Shown here: piece by piece, positions 1 through 8,331 of the stretch
Numbering within the stretch: position 1 is the stretch's first letter
How the letters are laid out: each line of letters begins with the position of its first letter
DNA from: Hoeflea sp. YIM 152468
GTDB taxonomy: Bacteria > Pseudomonadota > Alphaproteobacteria > Rhizobiales > Rhizobiaceae
Length of the DNA: 64,000 nt
Assembly: GCF_029210485.1 (NCBI RefSeq)
Contig: NZ_JARGET010000029.1
Span: 62,001 to 126,000 of the forward strand
Reading direction: 5' to 3'
Program-made: the position numbers and the translations under genes
The notes under the pieces: model-generated
What the model was told of the DNA's origin: nothing
The model's input: the letters and a program-made list of their open reading frames with translations, nothing else
Databases searched by the model: none

Positions 1-286
1 CCAGAAGCCGTCCCTCGCCGTCGAGCTTCATGAACACGCCGCCGCCATGAATGAGCAGCGACATCTTGTTGGCCTCCGCCGAGAACGGATCCTGCGATCC
101 GATCATCCGCTCGAAGCGTTCGAGCACCTCCGGCCCGGCCATCGAGACCGCCGGAAACACGAAATCCTGCCAGACGTAGAGCTCGTCGACAGCCGAACGG
201 GCCAGAACAGAACGAAACATCGAGGGCACCGAAACCCGGCCCTTCGCGTCGATCCTGTTTGTCGCGTTCGACAGGAACCGGTTCAT
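1..286 (-). CDS. mraZ: Division/cell wall cluster regulator MraZ (3' end outside window)
   Basis: MraZ is a DNA-binding protein of the AbrB-like fold that represses its own dcw (division and cell wall) operon. The first 95 codons are visible, beginning [20 protein letters not shown]. The family N-terminus with the conserved DAKGR element is present, as is a second half-domain segment ending LDGEGRLL at the window edge. Family members are about 140-150 residues, so roughly one third is missing off the left edge. The ATG lies at 284-286. The upstream leader of about 170 nt carries a TGGG-box array. By gene order in other bacteria, rsmH, ftsL and ftsI should follow to the left. The identification is firm; only the C-terminal part is unseen. 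Confidence 0.94.
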   Translation of the reverse strand, partial: MNRFLSNATNRIDAKGRVSVPSMFRSVLARSAVDELYVWQDFVFPAVSMAGPEVLERFERMIGSQDPFSAEANKMSLLIHGGGVFMKLDGEGRLL

Positions 287-453
287 GACTCTGTACCGCC
301 GTTTCCGTCCATTTGCCCCACGCCATCGACCCCTCGCTGTGGCTCCGCTTCATCACCAAACAGGCCTCTGGGCGGCGAAAGCCGCCTGAGCGGCACCTCG
401 CGGCAACCGCAGTCCGGATTTGGTTGAAACGGCGGATGCCCGCCTGCTGATCT

Positions 454-495
454 TGGGCTTTTGGGATAACATGGGCCACCATGGGCGTCAATGGG
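454..495 (-). promoter_or_regulatory. MraZ-box array overlapping a candidate mraZ promoter
   Basis: On the + strand TGGG occurs at 454, 462, 472, 482 and 492, so the last four are spaced exactly 10 bp apart. E. coli MraZ is known to bind direct TGGGN repeats with 5-nt spacers, which is the same period. On the minus strand, a -35-like TTGACG (491-486) and a -10-like TATCCC (468-463) are separated by 17 bp and interleave with the boxes. This would give autorepression and a leader of about 170 nt. The boxes read opposite to mraZ, which I cannot reconcile without a family comparison. Confidence 0.7.
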
Positions 496-840
496 ATCCG
501 CTCCCCATCTCGACCGTGAGTTAGGGGTCAAAAATATCCCGTTATGATTAACGAAGGGTTAGGCATGGGGGACAGAGCGTGAGGGGAGACCGAGAAAGAT
601 AGCCCCCCGGCGTGCCGGACGGGGCGATGCCAGCCCAATCGGACCGAACGGTTCTGTTCGGCTGCCGCTCATTCCGAGCGCCACCGAGAGAGCGCGTCGT
701 GCGGGATGCTGCAGCGACTATCGAGGCGCCCCCGGAGCGCAGAAAGTGCAGATGTTGCTGACCAGTTCCAGATGGCGCGCGGCGATCGCGGCGACAGGAC
801 CACGCGCCGCCACACGCCAGCAACCGGCGAGCGGGCATCC

Positions 841-953
841 AGACTCAAATGGCCAGCCAAGGAGACCGGGCTGATGCAGCACGAAATTGCTGCCCGGCTC
901 GGCATCAAGCAGGAAAGGTGAGCCCAGGGTTGGACCTCAAGCGACCAGAATAA
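841..953 (+). pseudogene. Frameshifted remnant of a small helix-turn-helix protein
   Basis: The frame reads RLKWPAKETGLMQHEIAAR then LGIKQ, after which it hits a stop at 919-921. In the adjacent frame, starting at 912, it continues GKVSPGLDLKRPE and stops at 951-953. Joined, the two pieces resemble the small rhizobial helix-turn-helix proteins of the form QHEIAA-LGxNQGRVSEVL. The conserved G-R/K-V-S turn falls exactly where the frame is lost, so a one-base deletion near 912 best explains it. The upstream part (from about 706) is open but not recognisable. A sequencing error is also possible. Confidence 0.4.
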
Positions 954-1000
954 GCCGCGACAGACAAGATGCTCCCGTCACATCGATAGCTGCGGCTCCG

Positions 1001-2764
1001 TCAGCCCATCACGATCGCCGGCCCGAACAGCACCGCGAAGCCGGCAACGCCGAGGCCGATGCGGGGCAGCGGCTTGAACACGCCGATCAGGGCGTAGGAA
1101 ATCAGCGCCAGCCCCAGTCCGATCTGCGCCAGCGCCACCAGTGCCGGCAACGGGTCGGTGGCAATTTGCATGATCGACGGATTGGCGACCATGGTCAGCG
1201 GAATGATGTAAAGCCCGACGCCGAGGCTCATGGCGGTCACCGCCACCTTGAGCCAGTTTTCGCCGATCATGCCCGCGGCAATGAACACCGCGCCGCAGAC
1301 CGGCGGCGTGATGGTCGACAGCAAGGCGAACCAGAACACGAACAAATGCGCCTGCAGCGGCTCCAGCCCCAGTTTGGTCAGCGCCGGACCGGCCACTGAC
1401 ACACAGATGACGTAAGCCGCCGTCGTCGGCACCTCCATGCCCAGCACCAGGCAGGCAAGTGCGGTCAGCAGCAGCGACGGCCACAACAGCCCGCCCGAAG
1501 CCGACAGGATCAGCGAGGTGATCTTGACCCCAAGCCCGGTGATCGACAGCACGCCGATGATGATCGAGGCGCACAGGATGATGGCGGCGATCATCGACAC
1601 CTGCCGCGCAGCGCCCGTCACGGCATTTTCAAGCCTGTCCAATGTGCGGCGGAAATCGAAACGGCCATCGGCATGGAAAAACAGCATCACGAAGCCGACC
1701 AGGATGGCCATGCTCGCAGCATATTGTGGCGTCATGCCGGTGACGAACATGCCCCACATCAGCACGGCGAAGGGAACAGCGAAGAAGGCCGAGGTGATGA
1801 TCACGGCGCGCAAACCCGGACGGTCTTCCTCGGCCAGGCCCGCCAGCTCGTAGCGCCCGGCATAGGCGTTGATGCCGACCCAGACGGCAAAGAAATACAA
1901 CAGCGCCGGCAACACCGCCGCCGCCATGATGGCGGTGTAGGGTACGCCGGTGAGCTCGACCATGACGAAGGCGCCAGCCCCCATCAGGGGCGGCATGATC
2001 TGTCCGCCAGACGACGCCACCGCTTCAACCGCCGCCGCCAGCCGCCTGGGATAGCCGAGCCTGGTCATCGCCGGCAGCGTGATCGCGCCGGTGGAGGCGA
2101 CATTGGCCGAGGCCGAGCCGGAGATCGAGCCAAACAGCGCCGACGAGATTACCGAGACCTTGGCAGCTCCGCCCTTGAGCCGTCCGGCCGCAGCGGAGGC
2201 GATGTTCATGAACCCCTGCCCGGCCTCACCGGCATTGAGCACCGCGCCGAAGATCACGAAGATCGCCACGACGCTGACCGACACGCCAGCCAGGCTGCCC
2301 CATATGCCGCCTTCGGCGATGGTCAGCGTCCCGAGAAAACTCGCCAGCGGCGTGCCCGAATGGCCGAACTCGCCGGGGATGTATTGCCCGAGCAGCCCAT
2401 ACAGAAGCGCCAGCAACGCCACCAGCGGCAGCGGCCAACTGATCGCCCGGCGGGCGGCTTCCAGCACCACCACGAGCAGTATGACTGCGATCCCGATCTG
2501 AAGATTGCCTTCGAGAAACCCGTACTGGTCGCCCAGTGCAGCGTGGTGCCAGGCGACCCAGAGGCTTGCAGCCATGCCAAGCGCGCAAACCACGGCGCCT
2601 GACCAGCGGCCCTGCCTGCCGCCATCGGCAAAGAGGAAAATCCATGGCAGCGCCAGCGCCAGATGCAGCGGCCGGCTGACCAGGTTTGGCACCAGGCCCC
2701 AGAAGATCAGCCCGAGATGAAAGGCCACCAAAACGGCGGCGCTGGCGATCATGGCCATTCGCAT
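1001..2764 (-). CDS. TRAP transporter fused permease (DctQM-type, TAXI family)
   Basis: This is the membrane component of a tripartite ATP-independent periplasmic transporter, driving solute uptake with an ion gradient. An N-terminal four-helix DctQ-like part (about residues 1-110) is fused to a 12-helix DctM part. The DctM part shows typical signatures such as GSISGSASANVASTGAITLP and GMEVPTTAAYVICVSVAGP. Fused permeases of about 600-850 residues are characteristic of the TAXI subfamily, and a TAXI binding protein lies just upstream. I chose ATG at 2762-2764 because AGGAG sits 8 nt before it; a TTG at 2807-2809 would add 15 residues (602 in all). The substrate cannot be read from sequence; TAXI systems that have been studied take glutamate/glutamine-like solutes, but most are uncharacterised. 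Confidence 0.9.
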   Translation of the reverse strand: MRMAMIASAAVLVAFHLGLIFWGLVPNLVSRPLHLALALPWIFLFADGGRQGRWSGAVVCALGMAASLWVAWHHAALGDQYGFLEGNLQIGIAVILLVVVLEAARRAISWPLPLVALLALLYGLLGQYIPGEFGHSGTPLASFLGTLTIAEGGIWGSLAGVSVSVVAIFVIFGAVLNAGEAGQGFMNIASAAAGRLKGGAAKVSVISSALFGSISGSASANVASTGAITLPAMTRLGYPRRLAAAVEAVASSGGQIMPPLMGAGAFVMVELTGVPYTAIMAAAVLPALLYFFAVWVGINAYAGRYELAGLAEEDRPGLRAVIITSAFFAVPFAVLMWGMFVTGMTPQYAASMAILVGFVMLFFHADGRFDFRRTLDRLENAVTGAARQVSMIAAIILCASIIIGVLSITGLGVKITSLILSASGGLLWPSLLLTALACLVLGMEVPTTAAYVICVSVAGPALTKLGLEPLQAHLFVFWFALLSTITPPVCGAVFIAAGMIGENWLKVAVTAMSLGVGLYIIPLTMVANPSIMQIATDPLPALVALAQIGLGLALISYALIGVFKPLPRIGLGVAGFAVLFGPAIVMG

Positions 2765-2853
2765 CCGGCTGGCTCCTGGTGGTTTTGAAGAGGATGGTGA
2801 AAGGTCCAAACCAGCACTCCCCGGCGCACAGGCCGGGAAGTGCTGCGAGTGGC

Positions 2854-3810
2854 TTATTGCTGCTCGGGCGTCAGCTCGATGCCGGCTTCGCTGTAATAGC
2901 GAATGGCGCCGGGGTGCAGCTTGGTGCTGATGTTCCCCATCAGCTCAGTGTCGACACCCTTCCACCAGGGCGCATCTTCGCTCATGGCAGCCTTGCTTTC
3001 CCAGAAGGTCTTGGTCAGCTGGTAGGCAGCATCATCGCTCATCGCCGTGGTGGTGAACGCCACAACCGGCAGCGAGGTGGTAGCGATGTCGGCAGTCTGG
3101 CCGCTATAGGTGCCTGCCGGTATCGTCAATCTCGACCGCTTCGACTGGGCGATCTGATCATCGCTCAACGACAGCACCACCACATCGGTGGAAGCTGCAG
3201 CCTCAATGACGTTTGGAGCCGGCCACGAGCCAGCGGTGACGAAGCCGTCGATCTGGCCGTTCTTGAGGGCCGGCACCGCATTGGAGAGCTCGACTTCCGC
3301 CAGGTTGACCTTGCCTTCAAGGCCGAACAGCTGCAGGTACTTCTCGCCTTCGGTGGCGCCGAACGAGCCTTTGCCCAAGAGGATGGTCTTGCCTTCCATG
3401 CCGGCAAAATCAGTAACGCCGCTGTCAGCCGACATGACGAAATGCATGGTCAGCGACGGAATCGGAAACAGCGCCCGGATCTCGTCGAACTTCGGGTCGC
3501 CCTTGCCTTCGAACATGGCCTTGCCGCCCTGCGCCAGGCCAACCAGCGCCGGTGGCGTGGTGAACACGTAATCGCCGCCGCGGGCCTTGGCTTCCATCAC
3601 GTTCTGCACCGAGCCCTGACTCTCTTCCACCGTGACGATGATATCGCCATTGGTTCCGGCCTTCATGGCTTCTGCCAGCTGAACGCCCATCTGGTAATAG
3701 GACGATCCGGTTTTCGCGGATTTGTAGGTGATGCGCGTTTCAGCCAACGCGCTCGAGGCGACCAGGCTGGCGCACAGGCCCAATGCCAGAATTGCAGTGT
3801 TATTTTTCAA
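2854..3810 (-). CDS. TAXI family TRAP transporter solute-binding subunit
   Basis: This is a periplasmic binding protein that hands solute to the fused TRAP permease encoded 89 nt downstream. After a Sec signal peptide (KNNTAILALGLCASLVASSA, cleaved near ALAE) comes the TAXI-family core starting TRITYKSAKTGSSYYQMG, with later elements such as GSWPAPNVIEAAA and the C-terminal HPGAIRYYSEAGI. The length of about 318 residues is normal for the family. The start is probably TTG at 3808-3810, preceded by GGGAG at 8-nt spacing. An in-frame ATG at 3826-3828 would add six residues but has a poorer ribosome binding site. The pair forms a two-gene operon. Confidence 0.9.
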   Translation of the reverse strand: MKNNTAILALGLCASLVASSALAETRITYKSAKTGSSYYQMGVQLAEAMKAGTNGDIIVTVEESQGSVQNVMEAKARGGDYVFTTPPALVGLAQGGKAMFEGKGDPKFDEIRALFPIPSLTMHFVMSADSGVTDFAGMEGKTILLGKGSFGATEGEKYLQLFGLEGKVNLAEVELSNAVPALKNGQIDGFVTAGSWPAPNVIEAAASTDVVVLSLSDDQIAQSKRSRLTIPAGTYSGQTADIATTSLPVVAFTTTAMSDDAAYQLTKTFWESKAAMSEDAPWWKGVDTELMGNISTKLHPGAIRYYSEAGIELTPEQQ

Positions 3811-4345
3811 CTTGTTTTCTCCCAACATCGATTGAATCCAGAACCTCGATCCTGAAGCCCGGTCTTCGCATGAAAAATGCCCAATCGCAATTTGCATTTT
3901 TTCGACCTCTTCCGCCAGCCATGCGCCGGACTCTGGCCCGGATCAGGCCGGACCTGTCTTCAGCGGCAAATGCGCGCCGTCTTGACGAACAGGGCGAAAC
4001 CCGGCCCGGCCGGCACACAGGGCCACGGAACCATTGTCCCTTCGCATGATTTCAGCCCTTGCGCAGAGGTGTCGGAACGCCTCACGCCACTCAACCCAAT
4101 TCGCCGGAACGCTGCATTGAAATCGATCCGCACATCCTCTTCATGTCAACAGCCCGATGTCTGAACCGGAAGCTCCCGGCGGCGTCTCACCACGGCGATT
4201 TCTTCAGGGTTTGGCTTTCCGGCCGGTTTGAACGATGATGCAACATCACGTCCCGCGTCCGGCGGCGGATGTATCAGGGAAGAAATGAGGGCACAGCATC
4301 CGGATTGCAGCCATATTCACCATTGTCACGGGCAGCCTGTCTGCC
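3811..4345. other. Divergent intergenic region, TRAP operon / vWA gene
   Basis: About 535 nt between divergent genes. It must hold the TRAP operon promoter and the vWA gene promoter, but I see no strong consensus element. From 4285 on it contains the displaced start and signal-peptide region of the vWA gene described in the next entry. No other coding signal is seen. Confidence 0.5.
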
Positions 4346-5002
4346 TTGGCCGCAGGCGCGCCCTCGCCTGTTGCGGCACAGCCCGTCTGCGGGCTTTCCC
4401 TGGTGCTGGCTCTGGACGTGTCATCGAGCGTTGATGCGGACGAATTCGCGCTGCAGACCGGTGGTCTGGCAAATGCGTTGCGTGATCCGTCGGTGCGCCG
4501 TTCGATTGCTGCGGCGGGAGGCATACAGGCAATCGCTCTGGAATGGAGCGGGCGCGACCAGCAGGTGGATATTGCCCCCTGGGCACTGCTGGCCAGTGAC
4601 GACGACATTTCCGGTTTCGCCGACCGCATCGAGACCCATCAACGCGTGCACAGCGAATTCCCCACGGCGCTGGGTTATGCGTTGGGCCATGCCGCCACCC
4701 GGCTGCGCAAGGCGCCGCTGAACTGCAGCCGCAGCGTCATCGACGTCTCCGGCGACGGCGTCAACAACGAGGGCTTCGGGCCGCCGCTTGCCTACCGCAA
4801 CTTCGATTTTTCCAATGTCACCGTCAACGGCCTCGTCATCGAGGGCGCCGAGCCCGATCCGGTAGCCTATTACCGGGCACATGTGATCCGCGGACCGGGC
4901 GCTTTCGTCGAGACCGCCAGTGATTTCGGCGACTACGAGCGGGCCATGAAGCGCAAGCTGCTGCGCGAGATAAACGGCGCCCATTTCGCCTCGGCTGATT
5001 GA
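4346..5002 (+). CDS. DUF1194 / von Willebrand factor A domain protein, start region apparently frameshifted
   Basis: Residues from CGLSLVLALDVSSSVDADEF carry the MIDAS-type DVSSSV motif of vWA domains, followed by the DUF1194 pattern (ALEWSG, WALL, SVIDVSGDGVNNEG). It is presumably exported and its role is unknown. The open frame starts only at a TTG (4346), inside what should be the signal peptide. In the same frame upstream (4292-4345) the translation is HSIRIAAIFTIVTGSLSALA, a clear signal peptide, but a TGA at 4286-4288 blocks it. An ATG with a good ribosome binding site (AGGGA) sits at 4285 in another frame. Removing one G of the GGG at 4289-4291 would join them. This is either a disrupted gene or a sequencing error. 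Confidence 0.8.
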   Translation: MAAGAPSPVAAQPVCGLSLVLALDVSSSVDADEFALQTGGLANALRDPSVRRSIAAAGGIQAIALEWSGRDQQVDIAPWALLASDDDISGFADRIETHQRVHSEFPTALGYALGHAATRLRKAPLNCSRSVIDVSGDGVNNEGFGPPLAYRNFDFSNVTVNGLVIEGAEPDPVAYYRAHVIRGPGAFVETASDFGDYERAMKRKLLREINGAHFASAD

Positions 5003-5035
5003 ACCGTTTCTGACCCGTGTCCCTCGGCCAATGGC

Positions 5036-5710
5036 CTAGACTCCGGTCGCTGCCGCGGTCTCGAAACTGGTTCCATCCCCCAGCACCACCATCTTCATCG
5101 CAATGTCCCAGGGCATCGGAAAAATTGTCTTCATTCGCGCGAACGGCTGACCGACGCCGATGGTGAGAAGATCGCCGGGCAGCCGTGCCAGCGTGCGGTC
5201 GTAATAGCCGCCGCCATTGCCGAGCCTGTAGCCGTTCTCATCCACACCCAGAAGCGGCACGATCACCACGTCCGGCTCCACGGCTTCGGCCTTCGCCGGC
5301 ACCGGAATGTTCCAGATGCCTCGTTTCATGGCGCCGTCCGGTGTCCAGAGGTGAAACTCCACCGGCTGGTTTTTCTCCACCACCACCGGCAGACAGATCC
5401 GTGCGCCGCGCTGGCTGGCATCCACCATGAAGGGCCGCAGATTGAGCTCGCCCCGGATCGGCCAATACACCGCAATGGTGCGCCCGGTCAGCGGGTCCAA
5501 AATCCCGGACAACTGCGCGGCAATGGACGCGGCAATGGCGCTGCGGTCCTCAAGCGGCAGTTTCTGCCGCGCCGCATAGAGACGGGTCCGCTCGGCCTTG
5601 CGAAACACCGACACGTCTTTCCATGTTTGCGGATCGACGACATGGCCGTCGACCAGCATGTGCGCAAAACACACCGGAGATCCTGAATCGTCGTCGTCTT
5701 CATCGCTCAT
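5036..5710 (-). CDS. 5-formyltetrahydrofolate cyclo-ligase
   Basis: This enzyme (the YgfA/MTHFS family) uses ATP to convert 5-formyl-THF to 5,10-methenyl-THF. The catalytic core begins near residue 38 with RKAERTRLYAARQKLP. It continues with IAVYWPIRGELNLRPF and ends with the family hallmark LGNGGGYYDRTL followed by GVGQPFA. An acidic N-terminal extension of about 35 residues (MSDEDDDDSG, then PVCFAHMLVDGHVV) precedes it; similar extensions are common in alphaproteobacterial members. The ATG is at 5708-5710. The gene faces the vWA gene tail-to-tail with a 33-nt gap. The upstream region contains a candidate 6S-like RNA on the same strand, a linkage known from many proteobacteria. Confidence 0.93.
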   Translation of the reverse strand: MSDEDDDDSGSPVCFAHMLVDGHVVDPQTWKDVSVFRKAERTRLYAARQKLPLEDRSAIAASIAAQLSGILDPLTGRTIAVYWPIRGELNLRPFMVDASQRGARICLPVVVEKNQPVEFHLWTPDGAMKRGIWNIPVPAKAEAVEPDVVIVPLLGVDENGYRLGNGGGYYDRTLARLPGDLLTIGVGQPFARMKTIFPMPWDIAMKMVVLGDGTSFETAAATGV

Positions 5711-5746
5711 GCTAAGAATATAACACCTCTGAGGGACAGTTTCACG

Positions 5747-5867
5747 TGTCTGATTGCGCCATGCTGCGTCTCACACGACCTGCCGCTCAAACCTGGCGGA
5801 GCCCATCCTGTGGCTGCGGCGACGCTGTTTGCCGGTCGTCAGGACGCAACCATGCCGATCTCAGACA
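5747..5867 (-). ncRNA. Candidate 6S-like regulatory RNA upstream of the cyclo-ligase gene
   Basis: On the minus strand the segment can fold into one extended rod. A closing stem TGUCUGA/UCAGACA (5867-5861 with 5753-5747) is followed by an internal loop of about 10 x 9 nt. Then come an 8-bp stem (5850-5843 with 5770-5763), a further stem ACGACC/GGUCGU (5839-5834 with 5780-5775) and an inner GCCGC/GCGGC stem. Rod with central bubble is the 6S layout, and ssrS lies directly upstream of this gene family in many proteobacteria. I have no alignment, so the RNA ends and identity are uncertain. Confidence 0.4.
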
Positions 5868-5981
5868 GACCAGGGCGCAGCTTGAAAAAGGCGGCCTCCC
5901 ATATCCAATCTCAAGGCTTGATGATAGGATAGGGCGACGCTGACAAGCGGCGTCCGTAGAGCATGACAAACGGGTGAGACA

Positions 5982-6386
5982 ATGCAAACTTCAGCCACCG
6001 CGGCCAACAGCTTCCCCTTGCTGGAAGGCGCCATTCGCAACCCGGCAAATCCCGATCATCTCATGGTCATCAAACCGGTGAAGCGGATGGTCCGGATTTT
6101 TGGTGACGGTGTCTTGATCGCACAAACCCGCAACGCACTGCGTGTTCTGGAACTGGGGAAATCGCTTTATGACCCCGCAATCTATGTTCCCGCATCGGAC
6201 ATCGTCGCGGCTCTCGCGCCACTCGACAAGACCAGCCACTGCCCCCTGAAAGGCGATGCAAGTTACCTCGCATACAACGGCGCAGAAATTGCCTGGAGCT
6301 ATGACAGGCCATTGGATGGTGCAGAGCAGCTCGCCGGGCACATTGCCTTTTGGCCGGACAAGGTCCAGATCACCGAAGGTGATTGA
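5982..6386 (+). CDS. DUF427 domain-containing protein
   Basis: A 134-residue protein matching the DUF427 family (compact beta-rich domain). The N-terminal part ENPANPDHL-like segment (here RNPANPDHLMVIKPV) leads into RVFGDGVLIAQTRNALRVLE-like sequence. The second half has YVPASDIVAALAPLDKTSHC, CPLKGDASYLAYNG and AFWPDKVQI, all typical of the family. The conserved T-x-C-P-L-K-G element is intact. The biochemical role of DUF427 proteins is not established. The gene stands alone, divergent from the cyclo-ligase/6S-like unit and convergent with the YciE-like gene. Confidence 0.85.
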   Translation: MQTSATAANSFPLLEGAIRNPANPDHLMVIKPVKRMVRIFGDGVLIAQTRNALRVLELGKSLYDPAIYVPASDIVAALAPLDKTSHCPLKGDASYLAYNGAEIAWSYDRPLDGAEQLAGHIAFWPDKVQITEGD

Positions 6387-6431
6387 TCTCACAGACGATG
6401 GTCACCCAGCCATCAGAGCGACGGACAGGAA

Positions 6432-6450
6432 GGGCGGCGCCGAACCGCCC
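6432..6450. terminator. GC-rich hairpin between convergent genes
   Basis: GGGCGG (6432-6437) pairs with CCGCCC (6445-6450) across a 7-nt loop, between the stop of the DUF427 gene and the stop of the YciE-like gene. No U-run follows on either strand, so function as an intrinsic terminator is uncertain. Confidence 0.3.
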
Positions 6451-6494
6451 CTCCCGCCCCGGATTGGGTGACCTCCGATAGGTTTCGCCTGGCT

Positions 6495-6968
6495 CTATTC
6501 CGCGTTGACGGAGGAGACCGCGAGGTTGGTCAGCTTGCTGTTGGCGGCCTTTTCCTCATCAAGAATGGCGGTAAGCAGGTCATGCGCTTCCGAGTGGCCG
6601 AGGACCTTGGCCCATTCACGCAAGGTGCCGTAACGGGCGATCTCGTAATGCTCTACCGCCTGGGCGGCGGCGATCAGGGCGGCGTTCTTGGCAACACCGG
6701 TTGCGTCTTCGATGATGCTCTCGGTTTCCTTGATCAGGCCTTCGATGGCATCGCATTTTTCGCCAGAGGCTTTCTTGCCGATGGACTTGAAGACCTTTTC
6801 AAGCGTCTTCACCTGCCCCTTGGTTTCTTCGAGATGTTCACCAATCGCATCCTTCAGTTTCTTGCCATTGGCGGCCTGCTGAACCTTGGGGAGCGCTTTG
6901 ACCAGCGCATTTTCGGCGTAGTAGATGTCTTGCAGAGTGTGTTCAAAAGCATCGGACAGGGTCTTCAT
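6495..6968 (-). CDS. YciE/YciF-type ferritin-like protein (DUF892)
   Basis: A 157-residue all-helical protein of the ferritin-like DUF892 family. It begins KTLSDAFEHTLQDIYYAENA, with the diagnostic first helix L-x-D-x-Y-x-A-E, then carries EHLEETKGQVKTLE, EDATG and the C-terminal helices EHYEIARYGTLREWA and LDEEKAAN. The E and H residues in these helices would form the di-iron site. Members are induced by stress in enterobacteria, and the exact role is unclear. The ATG at 6966-6968 has AAGGA upstream. It is a single gene that converges with DUF427. Confidence 0.9.
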   Translation of the reverse strand: MKTLSDAFEHTLQDIYYAENALVKALPKVQQAANGKKLKDAIGEHLEETKGQVKTLEKVFKSIGKKASGEKCDAIEGLIKETESIIEDATGVAKNAALIAAAQAVEHYEIARYGTLREWAKVLGHSEAHDLLTAILDEEKAANSKLTNLAVSSVNAE

Positions 6969-7163
6969 GGCGGCTTCCTTTCAAACGAATGTTTTCGCGT
7001 GGAATGACCTGGGTCTGGTCAGACAGGATGGCTCCCGTCTGGCGCACAACGAAGCTGATGGTGATTGGTTCCCCGAAGGCAGAGCCCAGACGCGGCCTCG
7101 AAGACCGCCGCCCCGGCAGTGAACCAGAGCGACCTTGAGACGCCACCCGGTCATGAACAAAAA

Positions 7164-7614
7164 GGTGCCAGCCGGCCTGTAAGCCGGGTTCTGTATGGCC
7201 TCCGCCTGACGGCGAAAACGTGGCAGCCATTCCTCTGGGATACGCGTTGCCGCGCACCTCAAGCAACCTACCCGGATGATCAACCCCGGAAAAAGGGTCG
7301 GGCTTGCGCCCTGCGTCATCCCTATTCGGTCTTGCTCCCGGTGGGGTTTACCGTGCCGCTTCCGTTACCGGTCGCGCGGTGGGCTCTTACCCCACCCTTT
7401 CACCCTTACCCCGCCATCTCATCGCCGGCCAAACCTGACACTCAGGCGCCGGCAATCAGAAGGCGGGGCGGTTTGCTTTCTGTGGCACTTTCCCTGGGGT
7501 CGCCCCCGCCGGACGTTATCCGGCACCGTTTATCCGTGGAGCCCGGACTTTCCTCACCCTGCTGTCTTTCGACGCTGCAAGGCGCGGCTGCCCGGCCGAC
7601 TGGCGCGCTCTCCT
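7164..7614 (-). ncRNA. rnpB: RNase P RNA, bacterial class A
   Basis: The minus strand carries the universal RNase P RNA core. It has GAGGAAAGTCCGGGCTCC near the 5' end (about 7560-7543), ACAGAAA, a GGTAAGAGCCCACCGCG-like segment and GAATGGCTGCCAC near the 3' end. The 3' terminal pairing element AGAACCCGGCTTACAGGC follows. The 5' and 3' ends form the P1 helix (GGAGAGCG side near 7614, and GCTGGCACC near 7171-7164). A run of five U follows at 7163-7159 and acts as terminator. This ribozyme matures the 5' ends of tRNAs together with RnpA. The ends are accurate to a few nucleotides only. Confidence 0.96.
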
Positions 7615-7665
7615 TAGACCATGCTGGCGGCGATGACCAGAAAAATGCCGCAAGCCCGGATGGAG

Positions 7666-8070
7666 CTAGCCATCCCAGCCCGCGATCACCGCATCAGCTT
7701 CGATTTCCACCAGCCACTCCGGATTGACGAAGCGGTCAACCGCCATGATGGTATCGACCGGCCGGATATCGCGAAAATAGTCCTTGCGGACATCAATGGC
7801 GGCTTTCCAGTTGTCGATGTCGGTCAGGATCACCCGTGTCCGCACCACATCGTGCAGTCCCGACCCGGCGGCCTCCAGTGCTGCCTTGATGATTTCGAGG
7901 CACTGTCTGGTCTGGGCTGCGACATCGCCGAGACCCACGGTCTTGCCATCGGTTCCGACCGGCGCCGTGCCGCCGATGGACAGATACGGACCCACCCGTA
8001 CGGCGCGACTGAAGCCGACGATCGCTTCCATCGGGTTGCCGTTGGAAATCAGTTCACGGTCATAGGCCAT
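7666..8070 (-). CDS. RidA family protein
   Basis: A 134-residue protein of the RidA/YjgF/Rid family, whose best-known members deaminate reactive enamine/imine intermediates from PLP enzymes. Visible motifs are SNGNPMEAIVGFSRAV, GPYLSIGGTAPVG, an internal QTRQCLEIIKAALEAAGSG and the carbonyl-binding Arg in VVRTRVILTDIDNW. It ends VDRFVNPEWLVEIEADAVI. Start ATG at 8068-8070 follows a GGAG. The N-x-x-E-x-x-V-G-F-S-R-A variant places it in a Rid subfamily other than archetypal RidA. It lies between rnpB and the lytic transglycosylase gene with no obvious operon partner. Confidence 0.92.
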   Translation of the reverse strand: MAYDRELISNGNPMEAIVGFSRAVRVGPYLSIGGTAPVGTDGKTVGLGDVAAQTRQCLEIIKAALEAAGSGLHDVVRTRVILTDIDNWKAAIDVRKDYFRDIRPVDTIMAVDRFVNPEWLVEIEADAVIAGWDG

Positions 8071-8331
8071 CGCACTGCTCCGCTTTGCCCGCCGCATGCA
8101 ATTGGATTGCCTTGATCTGGAGGCGTGACATTCTCGTCCGGTGCCATGATCACACAGACGCGCCAATTGACCAAACGGCTTCGTGCGCTCGCACAGCAGC
8201 CGCCCACGGCGGCGGAGCAACCAGAACGGCCGCCTGATCGACGGCCGCAAACTGTTTTAGTTATTCGGGAACCTTTTTCCGCCGACGGCGTTTACAACTC
8301 ACAAGGATGATAAACGCGGCTCGCCTCGCGC

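Larger units (their letters stand above)
287..1000. other. 714-nt region between mraZ and the TAXI-TRAP operon
   Basis: This stretch contains the mraZ leader and TGGG boxes (454-495) and the remnant of a small helix-turn-helix gene (841-953). Nothing convincing is coded in the rest. The segment around 540-720 has no long frame with family-like sequence on either strand. Confidence 0.6.
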
